Under the pieces are notes generated by a model. That model did not search any database. It was given only the letters and a program-made list of their open reading frames with translations, and was not told the origin of the DNA. Shown here in pieces: positions 15,917 through 24,322 of a DNA stretch of 38,279 bases (positions are counted from its first letter, which is position 1; each line of letters begins with the position of its first letter). The translations under genes and the position numbers were made by a program. The stretch is from an uncultured Collinsella sp. (GTDB lineage: Bacteria; Actinomycetota; Coriobacteriia; Coriobacteriales; Coriobacteriaceae), in the NCBI GenBank assembly GCA_902494715.1, contig CABUUJ010000015.1:1-38279 (forward strand), written 5' to 3'.

Positions 15917-15941
15917 GCGCGGTGCCCTTGCGGTGCCGCGC
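15917..15941 (+). other. Hairpin with U-rich tail between pyrC and pyrK
   Basis: GCGCGGTGCC (15917-15926) pairs with GGTGCCGCGC (15932-15941) through ten pairs including two G-U, with a 5-base loop. TTTCTGTTCGTTTT follows. It could be a leaky terminator or a processing site inside the operon. Since pyrK has its own good ribosome-binding site, downstream genes are still expressed. Confidence 0.45.
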
Positions 15942-15988
15942 TTTCTGTTCGTTTTGACCATGCAACCGCATGGGGGATTGGAGCGTCT

Positions 15989-16780
15989 ATGCCCACACCT
16001 TCCACTGCACGCATGCACGACTTCGAGGTCGTCTCGAACCAGGAGATCGCCGACGGCATCTTCTCGCTCGTCATCTCGGCCCCCAAGCTTGCAAGTGCGC
16101 TCAAGCCCGGCCAGTTTGTGAACATTGCCGTGCCCGGCGATGCTTCCTCGCTGCTTCGCGTGCCCCTGAGCTTCTATCGCGCCGACGCCGAGGCCGGCAC
16201 CGTCGAGCTGTGGTACGCCGTCGTGGGCGACGATACCCGTCGTTTGTCCCAGATGGGCCCTGGCTCCACCTCTAACCTGCTGGGCCCCGGTGGCCGTGGC
16301 TGGATGGTACCCGAGGGCACCAGGAAGGCCCTGCTCGTCGCCGGTGGCATCGGTGTTCCGCCCGTGCTGTGCCTTGCCGGCAAGCTTGCCGAGCAGGGTG
16401 TGGCCGTCGACGTGTGCCTGGGTTTTGGCACCGCTTCCAAGGCCGTGGGCATCGATGAGTTCCGCGCGCTGGGCGCCACGGTCAACGTTTGCACCGACGA
16501 CGGCTCGCTCGGCACGCACGGTTTTTGCACCGATCCTGCCGCCGAGCTGCTCGGCGAGGGCGGCTACGACTACGTCGCCAGCTGCGGTCCCGCCGTCATG
16601 ATGAAGAAGGTCGCCGCTGCTGCCGCCGAGGCCGGTGCGTACTGCGAGGTGTCCCTCGAGCGCATGATGAGCTGTGGCTTTGGCGCCTGCAACACCTGCA
16701 ATGTCGAGACGGTCGACGGTATGAAGGGCGCTTGCATGTGCGGCCCCGTGTTCGATGCTTCCAAGGTGGTGGTCTTCTAG
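15989..16780 (+). CDS. pyrK: Dihydroorotate dehydrogenase B, electron-transfer subunit
   Basis: PyrK (263 aa) carries FAD and a 2Fe-2S cluster and passes electrons from dihydroorotate oxidation to NAD+, pairing with PyrD type 1B. The ferredoxin-reductase-like domain has LRVPLSFYRAD (FAD binding) and LLVAGGIGVPPVL (NAD binding). The C-terminal cluster motif is MMSCGFGACNTC followed by a last cysteine in GACMCG. ATG 15989 follows a GGGGGATTGGAG stretch. Its stop overlaps the pyrD GTG by one base (TAGTG), so the two subunits are made together. Confidence 0.95.
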   Translation: MPTPSTARMHDFEVVSNQEIADGIFSLVISAPKLASALKPGQFVNIAVPGDASSLLRVPLSFYRADAEAGTVELWYAVVGDDTRRLSQMGPGSTSNLLGPGGRGWMVPEGTRKALLVAGGIGVPPVLCLAGKLAEQGVAVDVCLGFGTASKAVGIDEFRALGATVNVCTDDGSLGTHGFCTDPAAELLGEGGYDYVASCGPAVMMKKVAAAAAEAGAYCEVSLERMMSCGFGACNTCNVETVDGMKGACMCGPVFDASKVVVF

Positions 16781-17703
16781 TGGGTACCGTGAACATGGCC
16801 GTCGATTTCGGCGGCGTCAAGATGCAGAACCCCATCAACACCGCAGCCGGTACTTTTGGTTACGGTTGGCAGTTCCAGAACTTCTTTGATGTTTCCCAGC
16901 TGGGCGCCATCACCACCAAGGGTTGCGCAGCCGAGCCCTGGCCCGGCAACCCCGCGCCCCGCATGGCCGAGATCCCCGGCGGTATGATCAACTCCGTGGG
17001 CCTTCAGAACCCCGGCGTGGCCGCCTTTGCCCGCGAGTCCGGCCCGTGGCTCGAGCAGCTCTCCAAGGACGGTTGCCAGGTCATCTGTCAGGTTGCCGGC
17101 CACTCCGTTGACGAGTTTGTGCGCGCGCTCGAGATGTATGTCGAGCTATGCCCCTGGGCTGCCGGCTACGAGATCAACGTGAGCTGCCCCAATATCGCCG
17201 CCGGCGGTGCCGCCATGGGCTCCACGCCCGAGGGCGCCTCTTCCGTTATGGCTGCCTGCCGCAAGGTGACCGATAAGCCGCTGTTCGTGAAGATGGCGCC
17301 GGTCAACGTCGCCGAGATCGCCAAGGCCCTCGAAGCCGCCGGCGCCGACGGCCTTTCGGTCATTAACTCCATCCAGGGCATGGCCATCGACGTCCATACC
17401 CGCAAGTCCCGCGTGGCCAAGCCCAAGGGCGGCCTTTCGGGCCCGCTGTGCCACCACATCGCCGTGCGCATGGTCTGGGAGGTCGCCCAGGCCGTCGATA
17501 TCCCCATCAACGGTGTCGGCGGTGTCATGACCGGCGAAGATGCGGCCGAGTTTATCCTGGCTGGCGCCACCTGCGTGTCGGTCGGCATGGCCAACTTCGT
17601 CGATCCGTGCGCTTCGCTCAAGATCGCGCACGAGCTCGAGGCCTGGGCGGAGTCCCAGGGCGTGAAGGACATCAACGAACTGGTAGGTGCTTTCGAATGC
17701 TAG
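16780..17703 (+). CDS. pyrD: Dihydroorotate dehydrogenase B, catalytic subunit
   Basis: PyrD type 1B (307 aa), an FMN enzyme that oxidises dihydroorotate to orotate with PyrK as partner. It is independent of the membrane quinone pool, which suits an anaerobe. NPINTAAGTFGYG is the FMN-proximal start, EINVSCPN holds the catalytic cysteine characteristic of class 1 enzymes, and INGVGGVMTGEDAAEFILAG binds FMN phosphate. GTG 16780 overlaps the pyrK stop and has AAGGTGG about 10 bases before it. GTG 16789 or ATG 16795 are less likely starts. The open frame continues upstream inside pyrK but is not coding there. Confidence 0.93.
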   Translation: MGTVNMAVDFGGVKMQNPINTAAGTFGYGWQFQNFFDVSQLGAITTKGCAAEPWPGNPAPRMAEIPGGMINSVGLQNPGVAAFARESGPWLEQLSKDGCQVICQVAGHSVDEFVRALEMYVELCPWAAGYEINVSCPNIAAGGAAMGSTPEGASSVMAACRKVTDKPLFVKMAPVNVAEIAKALEAAGADGLSVINSIQGMAIDVHTRKSRVAKPKGGLSGPLCHHIAVRMVWEVAQAVDIPINGVGGVMTGEDAAEFILAGATCVSVGMANFVDPCASLKIAHELEAWAESQGVKDINELVGAFEC

Positions 17704-18413
17704 AGACCGATGCCCGCGACCGCGTTATCGTCGCTCTCGACTGCGATCGTGAGCGTGCGCTCGAGCTTGCCCACGAGCTTTCGGGCCATGCCGCCTGGCT
17801 CAAGGTTGGCATGACGCTCTATTACGCCGAGGGTCCTGAGATCGTCAAGACCTTTAAGGGCCTGGGCTTTAAGGTCTTCCTTGACCTCAAGTTCCATGAT
17901 ATTCCGCATCAGGTTCGCGGTGCCGCCCGCTCGGCTTCACTTGCCGGTGCCGACCTGCTCTCGGTTCACGGCTTGGGTTCGGGCGCCATGCTCGCTGCCT
18001 GCCGCGAGGGTGCCGAGGAGGCGCGCGAGGACCGCGCCAAGCTCGTCGCCATCACCGTGCTCACGAGCATGAATCAGGATGCCTTGAGCGAGATCGGCGT
18101 CGAGTCGCCCGTGGTCGAGGAGGCCGCCCGCCTGGCAAAGCTCGCTCAGGCCAACGGCATCGATGGCATCGTGTGCTCGCCGATGGAGGCTCACGACATG
18201 CGTGAGCTGCTGGGTCCTGATGCCCTGATCGTGACTCCGGGTGTGCGTCCGGTGGGTGCCGCCCTTGGTGACCAGTCCCGCGTGGCGACGCCTTCCCAGG
18301 CTATCGAGCGTGGCGCAAGCCACATTGTGGTGGGCCGTCCCATCACCGGTGCCGACGATCCGGTTGCCGCCTTTGACGCCATCGTTGCCGAGCTGGTCGA
18401 AAACATCGCGTAA
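17697..18413 (+). CDS. pyrF: Orotidine 5'-phosphate decarboxylase
   Basis: OMP decarboxylase (238 aa), the final step to UMP. The active-site signature is FLDLKFHDIPHQV near residue 62, with LKVGMTLYYAEG before it and TPGVRPVG and HIVVGRPITGADDP as the phosphate-binding loops near the C-terminus. ATG 17697 overlaps the pyrD stop by seven bases. pyrF ends the operon. pyrE, whose product makes its substrate, is not in the window, nor are carA and carB. Confidence 0.96.
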   Translation: MLETDARDRVIVALDCDRERALELAHELSGHAAWLKVGMTLYYAEGPEIVKTFKGLGFKVFLDLKFHDIPHQVRGAARSASLAGADLLSVHGLGSGAMLAACREGAEEAREDRAKLVAITVLTSMNQDALSEIGVESPVVEEAARLAKLAQANGIDGIVCSPMEAHDMRELLGPDALIVTPGVRPVGAALGDQSRVATPSQAIERGASHIVVGRPITGADDPVAAFDAIVAELVENIA

Positions 18414-18458
18414 AAGATTCCCCTAAGTCACCACTTTTGGGTCTCATTAGCACAAAAT

Positions 18459-18516
18459 AGCCCCTGTGCCTGCGTAATCTTTCCCATCCTTTGTGTGGAA
18501 TCGCAGGTCAGGGGCT
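18459..18516 (+). other. Long imperfect hairpin between pyrF and mihF
   Basis: AGCCCCTG (18459-18466) and CCTGCG (18469-18474) pair with CGCAGG (18502-18507) and CAGGGGCT (18509-18516), leaving a 27-base loop. No clean U-run follows (TAACTTTGGG). It may end the pyr operon or be an independent structured RNA or repeat unit. Nothing else was recognised in the 239-base gap apart from the promoter at 18600. Confidence 0.55.
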
Positions 18517-18599
18517 TAACTTTGGGCGCAGTATATTGCACTTTTTGCGGGTATCGTCTAACCTATGGAGCCGCGATTGGGCATTTTGTACGTTCTACG

Positions 18600-18608
18600 T
18601 GCTAAAAT
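18600..18608 (+). promoter_or_regulatory. mihF promoter, extended -10
   Basis: TGCTAAAAT, 44 bases before the mihF ATG. The -35 region is weak. It would drive mihF-gmk-rpoZ-thiI independently of the pyr operon. Confidence 0.55.
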
Positions 18609-18652
18609 GCCAATTATTGAATCAGATATAACCCAACTATTTGGAGGTACGA

Positions 18653-18961
18653 ATGGCACTCCCTCAGCTTACCGATGAGCAGCGCAAGCAGGCTCTTGAG
18701 AAGGCTGCTGCCGCACGTCACGCCCGCGCTGAGCTTCGCGAGCAGATTAAGAAGGGCGAGAAGTCCCTCGAGTCCGTGCTCAACTCCGATGACCCCATCG
18801 CTTCCCGCATGAAGGTTTCCACCCTCATCGAGTCTCTTCCTGGTTATGGCAAGGCCAAGGCCGCCAAGATCATGGAGGAGCTCGGTATCTCCGCTACCCG
18901 TCGCGTCCAGGGCCTCGGCGTCCGTCAGCGCGAGCAGCTCCTCGAGCAGCTGACCAAATAA
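18653..18961 (+). CDS. mihF: Integration host factor, actinobacterial type (mIHF)
   Basis: A 102-aa, lysine/arginine-rich, all-helical nucleoid protein. It is not related in fold to IHF/HU of E. coli, but was named for supporting mycobacteriophage L5 integration. The conserved core VSTLIESLPGYGKAKAAKIM followed by EELGISATRRVQGLG includes a helix-two-turns-helix DNA-binding motif. In Actinobacteria mihF lies directly before gmk, as here, which is one of the best phylum markers in the window. ATG 18653 is preceded by TTGGAGG. An in-frame TTG at 18641 is inside that ribosome-binding site. gmk begins at the base after the stop. Confidence 0.93.
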   Translation: MALPQLTDEQRKQALEKAAAARHARAELREQIKKGEKSLESVLNSDDPIASRMKVSTLIESLPGYGKAKAAKIMEELGISATRRVQGLGVRQREQLLEQLTK

Positions 18962-19531
18962 GTGAGCGCTCAGGATTCCAAGCTCTTTGTGATTTCTGGA
19001 CCGTCAGGCGCAGGCAAGGGTACGCTCGTCACTCGTGTGCGCGAGCGCCGCTCGAACCTGGGCCTGACGGTTTCGGCTACCACGCGAGCACCACGCAAAG
19101 GTGAGGCCGACGGCGTCAACTACTTTTTTCTGACGCGCGAGGAGTTCGACCGCCGCGTGGCAAACGGTGAGTTTGTTGAGTGGGCCGAGGTCCACGGTAA
19201 CTGCTACGGCACGTTGGTGAGCGAGGTTCAGTCCAAGCTCGCCTCTGGTTCGTCTCTCATCTTGGAGATCGATGTCCAGGGTGCCCTGCAGGTCAAGGAG
19301 CGTTTCCCCGAGGCCGTGCTGATCTTTATCAAGCCACCTTCGCTCGAGGTGCTTCGCGAGCGTCTAGTCGGTCGCGGTACCGAGACGCCCGAGACGATTG
19401 AGCTGCGTATGGCAAACGCCGCCGATGAGCTTGCCCTTGCCGACCGCTACGACGAAGTCGTGGTAAATGACGATCTCGACCGCGCGACCGATGAGCTCGT
19501 TCGCGTTCTCGATATGCATGAAAGGATCTGA
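18962..19531 (+). CDS. gmk: Guanylate kinase
   Basis: GMP kinase (189 aa) converts GMP and ATP to GDP. The P-loop ISGPSGAGKGTLV is at the N-terminus. The GMP-binding segment is SATTRAPRKGEADGVNYFF, and LILEIDVQGALQVKERFPEA follows. The start is GTG 18962, directly after the mihF TAA with no gap. The order mihF-gmk-rpoZ is conserved in Actinobacteria. Confidence 0.97.
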   Translation: MSAQDSKLFVISGPSGAGKGTLVTRVRERRSNLGLTVSATTRAPRKGEADGVNYFFLTREEFDRRVANGEFVEWAEVHGNCYGTLVSEVQSKLASGSSLILEIDVQGALQVKERFPEAVLIFIKPPSLEVLRERLVGRGTETPETIELRMANAADELALADRYDEVVVNDDLDRATDELVRVLDMHERI

Positions 19532-19536
19532 GGTCC

Positions 19537-19818
19537 GTGTCCGTTGTAAAGCCTTGCATTGACGATCTTCTGGAGAAGACCGATCACAACCGCTTCCTGC
19601 TCGCTTCGCTTGCCTCCAAGCGCGCCTGCGACATCAATAGCATGCTGCGTGGCCAGCACAACCGCGTGCTTGCCGTCCAGGATGTCGATGACATCACCAT
19701 CGGGCTTTCCGGTGCCGACACCATCTCGATGGCTATGGACGAGATTGTCGACGGCGACATCTCTTACGACGAGGCCCGTTACGAGAAGGCGCTCGGCCAC
19801 AAGGTTGCTGAAGCCTAA
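19537..19818 (+). CDS. rpoZ: RNA polymerase omega subunit
   Basis: Omega (93 aa) helps assemble the beta' subunit. The conserved region near the N-terminus is PCIDDLLEKTDHNRFLLASL followed by ASKRACDINSMLRGQHNRV, including the (A/S)xRAxxIN core. The start is GTG 19537, with GAAAGGATCTGAGG overlapping the gmk end. The stop is followed at once by the thiI ATG. Confidence 0.92.
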   Translation: MSVVKPCIDDLLEKTDHNRFLLASLASKRACDINSMLRGQHNRVLAVQDVDDITIGLSGADTISMAMDEIVDGDISYDEARYEKALGHKVAEA

Positions 19819-21063
19819 ATGGCGGCTCGCGTCTGCCTGGTCCACTATCACGAGGTTGGACTGAAGGGTAAGAACCGCGCACATTTTGAGCATATCCTCA
19901 TGGATAACATCAAGGCGGCCTTGGCCGCCTTTTCCGTGAATGCCGTGTCTCGAATTTCCGGTTATATCCTCGTGACCTTTAACGAGCATCAGGCCGACGA
20001 GGCGGCGCGTGTCATTCGCACCGTTCCCGGTGTTGCTCGTGTGTCTTTGGCGTATCACACCAATCGCGACCCTCAGGAGTACTGTGCCGCCGCCGTGAAG
20101 GCGCTGCGCGAGTTTGGTTCCTTCGATTCGTTTAAGGTGCACGCCAAGCGCTCCAATACCGACTATGAGCTCACCTCGATTGATATCAATCGTCAGGTGG
20201 GCGAGGTGTTGTGTGAGGCCTTCCCCGATAATAAGGTTCAAATGCACGACCCCGATGCGATGGTGCACGTACTGGTGGTCCAGGGTAGCGTTTATGTGTA
20301 CGCGCGCTCCGAGCGCGGCGTGGGCGGTCTGCCGGTGGGTTCTGCCGGCAAGGTCGTGACGCTGCTGTCGTCGGGTATCGATTCTCCGGTGGCAACCTGG
20401 ATGCTCGCGCGTCGCGGCGCGGTGTGCGTGCCGGTACATTTCTCAGGTCGTCCGCAGACGCCCGACACGAGCGAGTATTTGGTGCAGGACATCATTCGTG
20501 CGCTTGAGCCGGGTGTCCAGATCGGCCGCCTGTACGTGGTGCCGTTTGGCGACTGCCAGCGTGAGATTTCGGTCACCTGTCCCAGCAACCTGCGCGTGAT
20601 CATGTATCGCCGCATTATGTATTCGGTTGCCGAGCGCATTGCACACATCGAGGGCGCCAAGGCCATCGTGACGGGCGAATCGCTTGGACAGGTTGCCTCC
20701 CAAACGCTTGAGAATATCATGGCCGTTAACGAGGCCGTGAAGATCCCCGTGTTCCGTCCGCTCATCGGTTCGGACAAGCAGGAGATTATCGCGCGCGCCG
20801 AGGAGATTGGTACGTTCGATATCTCGACTGAGGCCGCTCCCGACTGCTGCACGCTGTTTATGCCGCGTCGTCCCGAGACGCACGCTAAACTCGATGCCGT
20901 GCATGAGGCCTGGGAGTTGTTCGATCACGAGGAGATGATCGAGCGCCTACTCAAGCAGACCGAGTACATCGACTTCGAAAGCAACACGTATAAGGCCCCT
21001 AAGACCTTAAAACGCAAACATTCGGAGCTTGCTCCGCGTGAGATTTACCAAGATCACGAGTAA
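19819..21063 (+). CDS. thiI: tRNA 4-thiouridine sulfurtransferase
   Basis: ThiI (414 aa) adenylates U8 of tRNA and transfers sulfur to make s4U; it can also serve thiamine thiazole synthesis. The order is ferredoxin-like/THUMP domain (about 1-170), then the PP-loop pyrophosphatase domain with LLSSGIDSPVATWMLARRG near residue 179 and ATP/tRNA motifs TGESLGQVASQTLENI. At 414 aa it lacks the C-terminal rhodanese domain of E. coli ThiI (482 aa), like Bacillus ThiI. There the sulfur comes from a dedicated cysteine desulfurase; none is seen here. ATG 19819 abuts rpoZ, so it belongs to the mihF-gmk-rpoZ transcript. Confidence 0.94.
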   Translation: MAARVCLVHYHEVGLKGKNRAHFEHILMDNIKAALAAFSVNAVSRISGYILVTFNEHQADEAARVIRTVPGVARVSLAYHTNRDPQEYCAAAVKALREFGSFDSFKVHAKRSNTDYELTSIDINRQVGEVLCEAFPDNKVQMHDPDAMVHVLVVQGSVYVYARSERGVGGLPVGSAGKVVTLLSSGIDSPVATWMLARRGAVCVPVHFSGRPQTPDTSEYLVQDIIRALEPGVQIGRLYVVPFGDCQREISVTCPSNLRVIMYRRIMYSVAERIAHIEGAKAIVTGESLGQVASQTLENIMAVNEAVKIPVFRPLIGSDKQEIIARAEEIGTFDISTEAAPDCCTLFMPRRPETHAKLDAVHEAWELFDHEEMIERLLKQTEYIDFESNTYKAPKTLKRKHSELAPREIYQDHE

Positions 21064-21074
21064 ATTTGTGCATA

Positions 21075-21106
21075 GACCGACGATGCTCTTGCATCGTCGG
21101 TCTTTT
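21075..21106 (+). terminator. Intrinsic terminator after thiI
   Basis: GACCGACGATGC (21075-21086) pairs perfectly with GCATCGTCGGTC (21091-21102) around a TCTT loop, followed by TTTT. Confidence 0.92.
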
Positions 21107-21207
21107 GCTATCTGGGCATTTTGCGGCTAAGTGTTCATTTGCTGACGTGTGCCTGAATAAATGGACAGATTTGTGCAAGGTTTTGGTCAGCTTTTGGTTT
21201 GACCGCG

Positions 21208-21219
21208 AAAACCGGTTTT
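21208..21219. promoter_or_regulatory. Perfect 12-bp palindrome upstream of comEA
   Basis: AAAACCGGTTTT, 58-69 bases before the comEA ATG and just after a TTGACC (21199-21204) that could be a -35. No matching -10 was found. It is a possible operator for the competence pair. Confidence 0.35.
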
Positions 21220-21276
21220 GAAGCATGGCTGTTGCAGGGCTCTTTTCCTGACACGATGTTGTTGGGAGGTTTTGCT

Positions 21277-21990
21277 ATGGCGCAGCGCGAACAACACGAA
21301 CGGGTCAAAAAGATGGACCGCTGGGCAGGCAAGCTGCTCGGTCATAAGGCTGTGGTGGTGGCGATGCTGGGCGTCATTGCGATGGCGAGCGGCTTGGCGA
21401 TGGCGAACCTTGGCGGCGGTGCCGGCGGTGTGTCGTTTGAGCGCACTGATGGTACGGGCTCGTTAGTGGAGCCGGGATCCGGCGATGCTTCGAGCGGAAA
21501 GACATCCGAAGGCTCTTCGACTAAGGCTTCTGCCGCGGCAGAGGTCTATGTCGATGTCGATGGCGCCGTTGTGTCGCCCGGTGTATACAGGCTCAAAGAC
21601 GGGGCACGGGTATCCCAGGCGATCGATGCCGCCGGCGGGCTGGCGCCCGAGGCTGACGTTACGGGGCTTAATCGGGCATCTAAGGTCACTGATGGACAAA
21701 AAATCCATGTTCCAACGGTAGGGGAGCAGCAGGCGTCCATTGCGGAAGCCGGTGTTGATGGTGGGGCTTCCACATCGTCGGGCGTGAGTGGCGCAACAGG
21801 CCTAGTAAACATCAATACGGCAAGCGCGGTAGAGCTGCAGACGCTCTCGGGCATCGGTCCCTCCATGGCCCAGTCGATTATCGATGAACGGACAAAGAAC
21901 GGTGCTTTTGCCTCGGTTGACGATCTGATGCGTGTGTCGGGAATCGGCGAGAAGAAGCTTGCCAAAATCAAAGATTGCATCTGCGTATGA
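21277..21990 (+). CDS. comEA: ComEA-like DNA-binding protein
   Basis: A 237-aa envelope protein that binds incoming DNA outside the membrane and hands it to the ComEC channel. Order: charged N-terminus, one membrane anchor (about 24-44, KAVVVAMLGVIAMASGLAMA), a Ser/Gly linker, an SLBB domain (about 88-147, YVDVDGAVVSPGVYRLKDGA), then a helix-hairpin-helix domain (about 175-237, VNINTASAVELQTLSGIG and MRVSGIGEKKLAKIK). ATG 21277 has GGGAGG nine bases upstream. The stop overlaps the comEC start (ATGA), as in other com operons. Whether the organism is naturally transformable cannot be told from this alone. Confidence 0.92.
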   Translation: MAQREQHERVKKMDRWAGKLLGHKAVVVAMLGVIAMASGLAMANLGGGAGGVSFERTDGTGSLVEPGSGDASSGKTSEGSSTKASAAAEVYVDVDGAVVSPGVYRLKDGARVSQAIDAAGGLAPEADVTGLNRASKVTDGQKIHVPTVGEQQASIAEAGVDGGASTSSGVSGATGLVNINTASAVELQTLSGIGPSMAQSIIDERTKNGAFASVDDLMRVSGIGEKKLAKIKDCICV

Positions 21991-24290
21991 GTGCGACCGA
22001 GCACGAGCGTGTGATGCCACCGCGGCCCCTGCTTCCGTGGACGATGGCCTTGTGTGCCGGCATGTGCATGAGCTGCGCCTTGGTGCTCAACGTGGCCGCT
22101 GATGCGCTGCTGAGGGAGCGGGCGCCGGCGGTCGGGCTGCTATGGGCCATTCCCGTTGCGGCGGCGGTATTCGTTGTGCTGGCTCAATCTTGTGCGCGGC
22201 TTGCCCCTTTGAAGCGGTGGTTGTATGCCGCGTCCGTCGGTCTCGTGGCGGGAGCGGTCGTCTCGGCGTGGTGGGCTGTGGGTGCGCTCAGCGCCTCGAA
22301 GGCGCTCGACGGTCGAGCGGCAAGCGGCCTCGAGTTTATCGTGCAGGGCGATCCATCCATAAACGACGACGTGTATTCCTATACCTGCGAGGCACGCGCG
22401 GACGGTAAGAACTTGGCAACGGTTCGCCTATCGTGCGACCGCGAGCTCAAGGTCGGGGCGCACGTGCGTGTTATCGGTCGCGTTTCACGTTTTGAGAACG
22501 ATGCGTATGGACGATCGCGCGTGCTCCGAGGCGAGGTGCGCAAGGTTAAAGTCGTTCGGATTGTGTCGGCCGATGAGGGCTCTCCGGGACCGCTGCTTCG
22601 GCTGCGAAATGGGCTGCTTGCGTCCATCGCGCCTGCGACCGACCCGGCGCGTGCACTCATAGCCGGTGTCGTCTGCGGTCGTTCGGCCGAACTGCGCGCC
22701 CAGCCGGCGGGCGACTGGTTTTCGGTGACGGGAACGGCGCATCTTATAGCCGTCTCCGGCAGCCATTTGGCTATCGTGGGATTTGTAATCGAGGGTGTAT
22801 TGCAAAAGACTCGCTGCTCACGTGGTGTTCAGCGGGTGATATTGGCGATGGCGCTTGTGGGCTACACTGCCTTTACGGGCGCGTCTCCCTCGGCCGTGCG
22901 CGCGTGCTGCATGGTGTTCGCGACGCTTGTCGTAAACGGCGCGGGGCGTCGCCGGCACGGCGCATCGGCACTCTTCGTAACCATGTCCATCTTTGTGCTA
23001 CTGCGGCCGACGGTGCTGTTCGAGATGGGCTTTCAGCTCTCGTGTGCCAGCGTCTTTGCCATTCTGTGCTTTTGCCCCTATGCGACCTACACTTTGGGTG
23101 AGCTGAGTGTGCCATCGGGCGTTGCAAGCATGCTTTCCGTCACGCTGTGCTCGCAACTGGCGACTCTTCCCATTACCATTCCCGCCTTCGGTACGTTCTC
23201 GCTCATTGCTCCGTTGGCAAATGCGGTCATCGGTCCGGTGGTGAGCGTACTGCTTGCTGTGTCCATCGTGCTGGTTCCCTTTTCGCTCGTGGCACCGTTG
23301 CGGACTTGGGCGCTCGTTGTGCCCATGATTGCCGCCCGTTGCGCGCTGTTTTTCGAGCAGCTGTTTGCCGCCGTGCCGGGTGCATCCGTGAGTGTGCCGC
23401 CCGATAGCATGTGGATTTACCTAGTGCCGTGTTTGCTGGCGGTTCTGCTGGTCTGGTGGCCGCGTCCCCGTGCACGTCCTATGGCGGTGGGACTTGCATG
23501 CCTGGTGCTCTTGGCTGCGATTCCGTACGCCTACTGGGATCGATTCGCTCCGCCTTCGGTGACGGTGCTCGATGTGGGCCAGGCGGATGCGATTCTTATC
23601 CGCCAGGGCGACGCAGTAGCACTCGTCGACTGCGGGCTCGACGAGCGCGTGGTAGCGGCGTTGGTTCGCAATAACGTGCACCATATCGATGCCGTCTTTG
23701 TGACGCATTGGGATGAGGACCACTGGGGTGGTCTGCCTGCCGTGCTCGAGCAGTTTTCGGTCGGAACGATTGCCGTGGCGGCGGATGCGCTGGAGGATGC
23801 TCCTGCCGAGGTATTGAACCGACCTGGCGTGGAGTATCGGCAGGTGCGCCGTGGGGATACGGTCGATATCGGCTCATTTTGCGCCCGCGTGATGTGGCCA
23901 TTCGAGTCCGTGGATGGCGAGGGAAATGAGGACTCGCTTGTCCTGCTGCTCTTTTATGTTCAGGAAGACAAGGGCCTGCGTATGCTCCTCACCGGTGATG
24001 CCGAGCTCGACCAAGAACGGGAATTCGTGCAGGAGGTGGGGGATATCGATGTACTTAAACTTGGGCATCACGGCTCCAAGGTTTCAGTTGATGGTGAGTT
24101 GCTGGACGTCCTGAGACCCGAGCTTTCCCTTGCGAGCGCGGGCGAGGGCAACCGCTATGGCCATCCGTCCGACGAGTGTATCGATGCCGTGAAGCAGTCT
24201 GGTGGTGCGTTCGCATGCACTATCGAACGCGGTGATATCACCATCACGCCGACCGCGAAGGGCTTTACGATGCGTTGCCAACGGTCGTGA
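21987..24290 (+). CDS. comEC: ComEC/Rec2-like DNA-uptake channel
   Basis: A 767-aa polytopic membrane protein predicted to carry single-stranded DNA into the cell. The N-terminal helices and an extracytoplasmic OB-like (DUF4131) region span about 1-215. The Competence domain with GVVCGRSAELRAQPAGDWFS and GTAHLIAVSGSHLAIVGF is near 225-270, with helices on to about 515. The C-terminal metallo-beta-lactamase domain has THWDEDHWGGLPAVLEQ (residue 573 on) and LTGDAELDQE. That domain is thought to degrade the non-transported strand. All metal-ligand positions of the H-x-D-x-D-H motif look intact. ATG 21987 overlaps the comEA stop; an in-frame TTG at 21975 lies inside comEA. Confidence 0.93.
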   Translation: MSATEHERVMPPRPLLPWTMALCAGMCMSCALVLNVAADALLRERAPAVGLLWAIPVAAAVFVVLAQSCARLAPLKRWLYAASVGLVAGAVVSAWWAVGALSASKALDGRAASGLEFIVQGDPSINDDVYSYTCEARADGKNLATVRLSCDRELKVGAHVRVIGRVSRFENDAYGRSRVLRGEVRKVKVVRIVSADEGSPGPLLRLRNGLLASIAPATDPARALIAGVVCGRSAELRAQPAGDWFSVTGTAHLIAVSGSHLAIVGFVIEGVLQKTRCSRGVQRVILAMALVGYTAFTGASPSAVRACCMVFATLVVNGAGRRRHGASALFVTMSIFVLLRPTVLFEMGFQLSCASVFAILCFCPYATYTLGELSVPSGVASMLSVTLCSQLATLPITIPAFGTFSLIAPLANAVIGPVVSVLLAVSIVLVPFSLVAPLRTWALVVPMIAARCALFFEQLFAAVPGASVSVPPDSMWIYLVPCLLAVLLVWWPRPRARPMAVGLACLVLLAAIPYAYWDRFAPPSVTVLDVGQADAILIRQGDAVALVDCGLDERVVAALVRNNVHHIDAVFVTHWDEDHWGGLPAVLEQFSVGTIAVAADALEDAPAEVLNRPGVEYRQVRRGDTVDIGSFCARVMWPFESVDGEGNEDSLVLLLFYVQEDKGLRMLLTGDAELDQEREFVQEVGDIDVLKLGHHGSKVSVDGELLDVLRPELSLASAGEGNRYGHPSDECIDAVKQSGGAFACTIERGDITITPTAKGFTMRCQRS

Positions 24291-24322
24291 TGACATCGTT
24301 GGCGCGCGGTGGGACCCTGGGC

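Noticed and set aside
14574..15971. Antisense open frame of 465 codons opposite pyrC
   Set aside because: pyrC is unmistakable on the plus strand and the antisense protein resembles nothing.
16489..16779. Upstream extension of the pyrD frame into pyrK, rich in Arg/His
   Set aside because: It is the pyrK sequence read in another frame. The GTG at the pyrK stop is a better start and matches the family.
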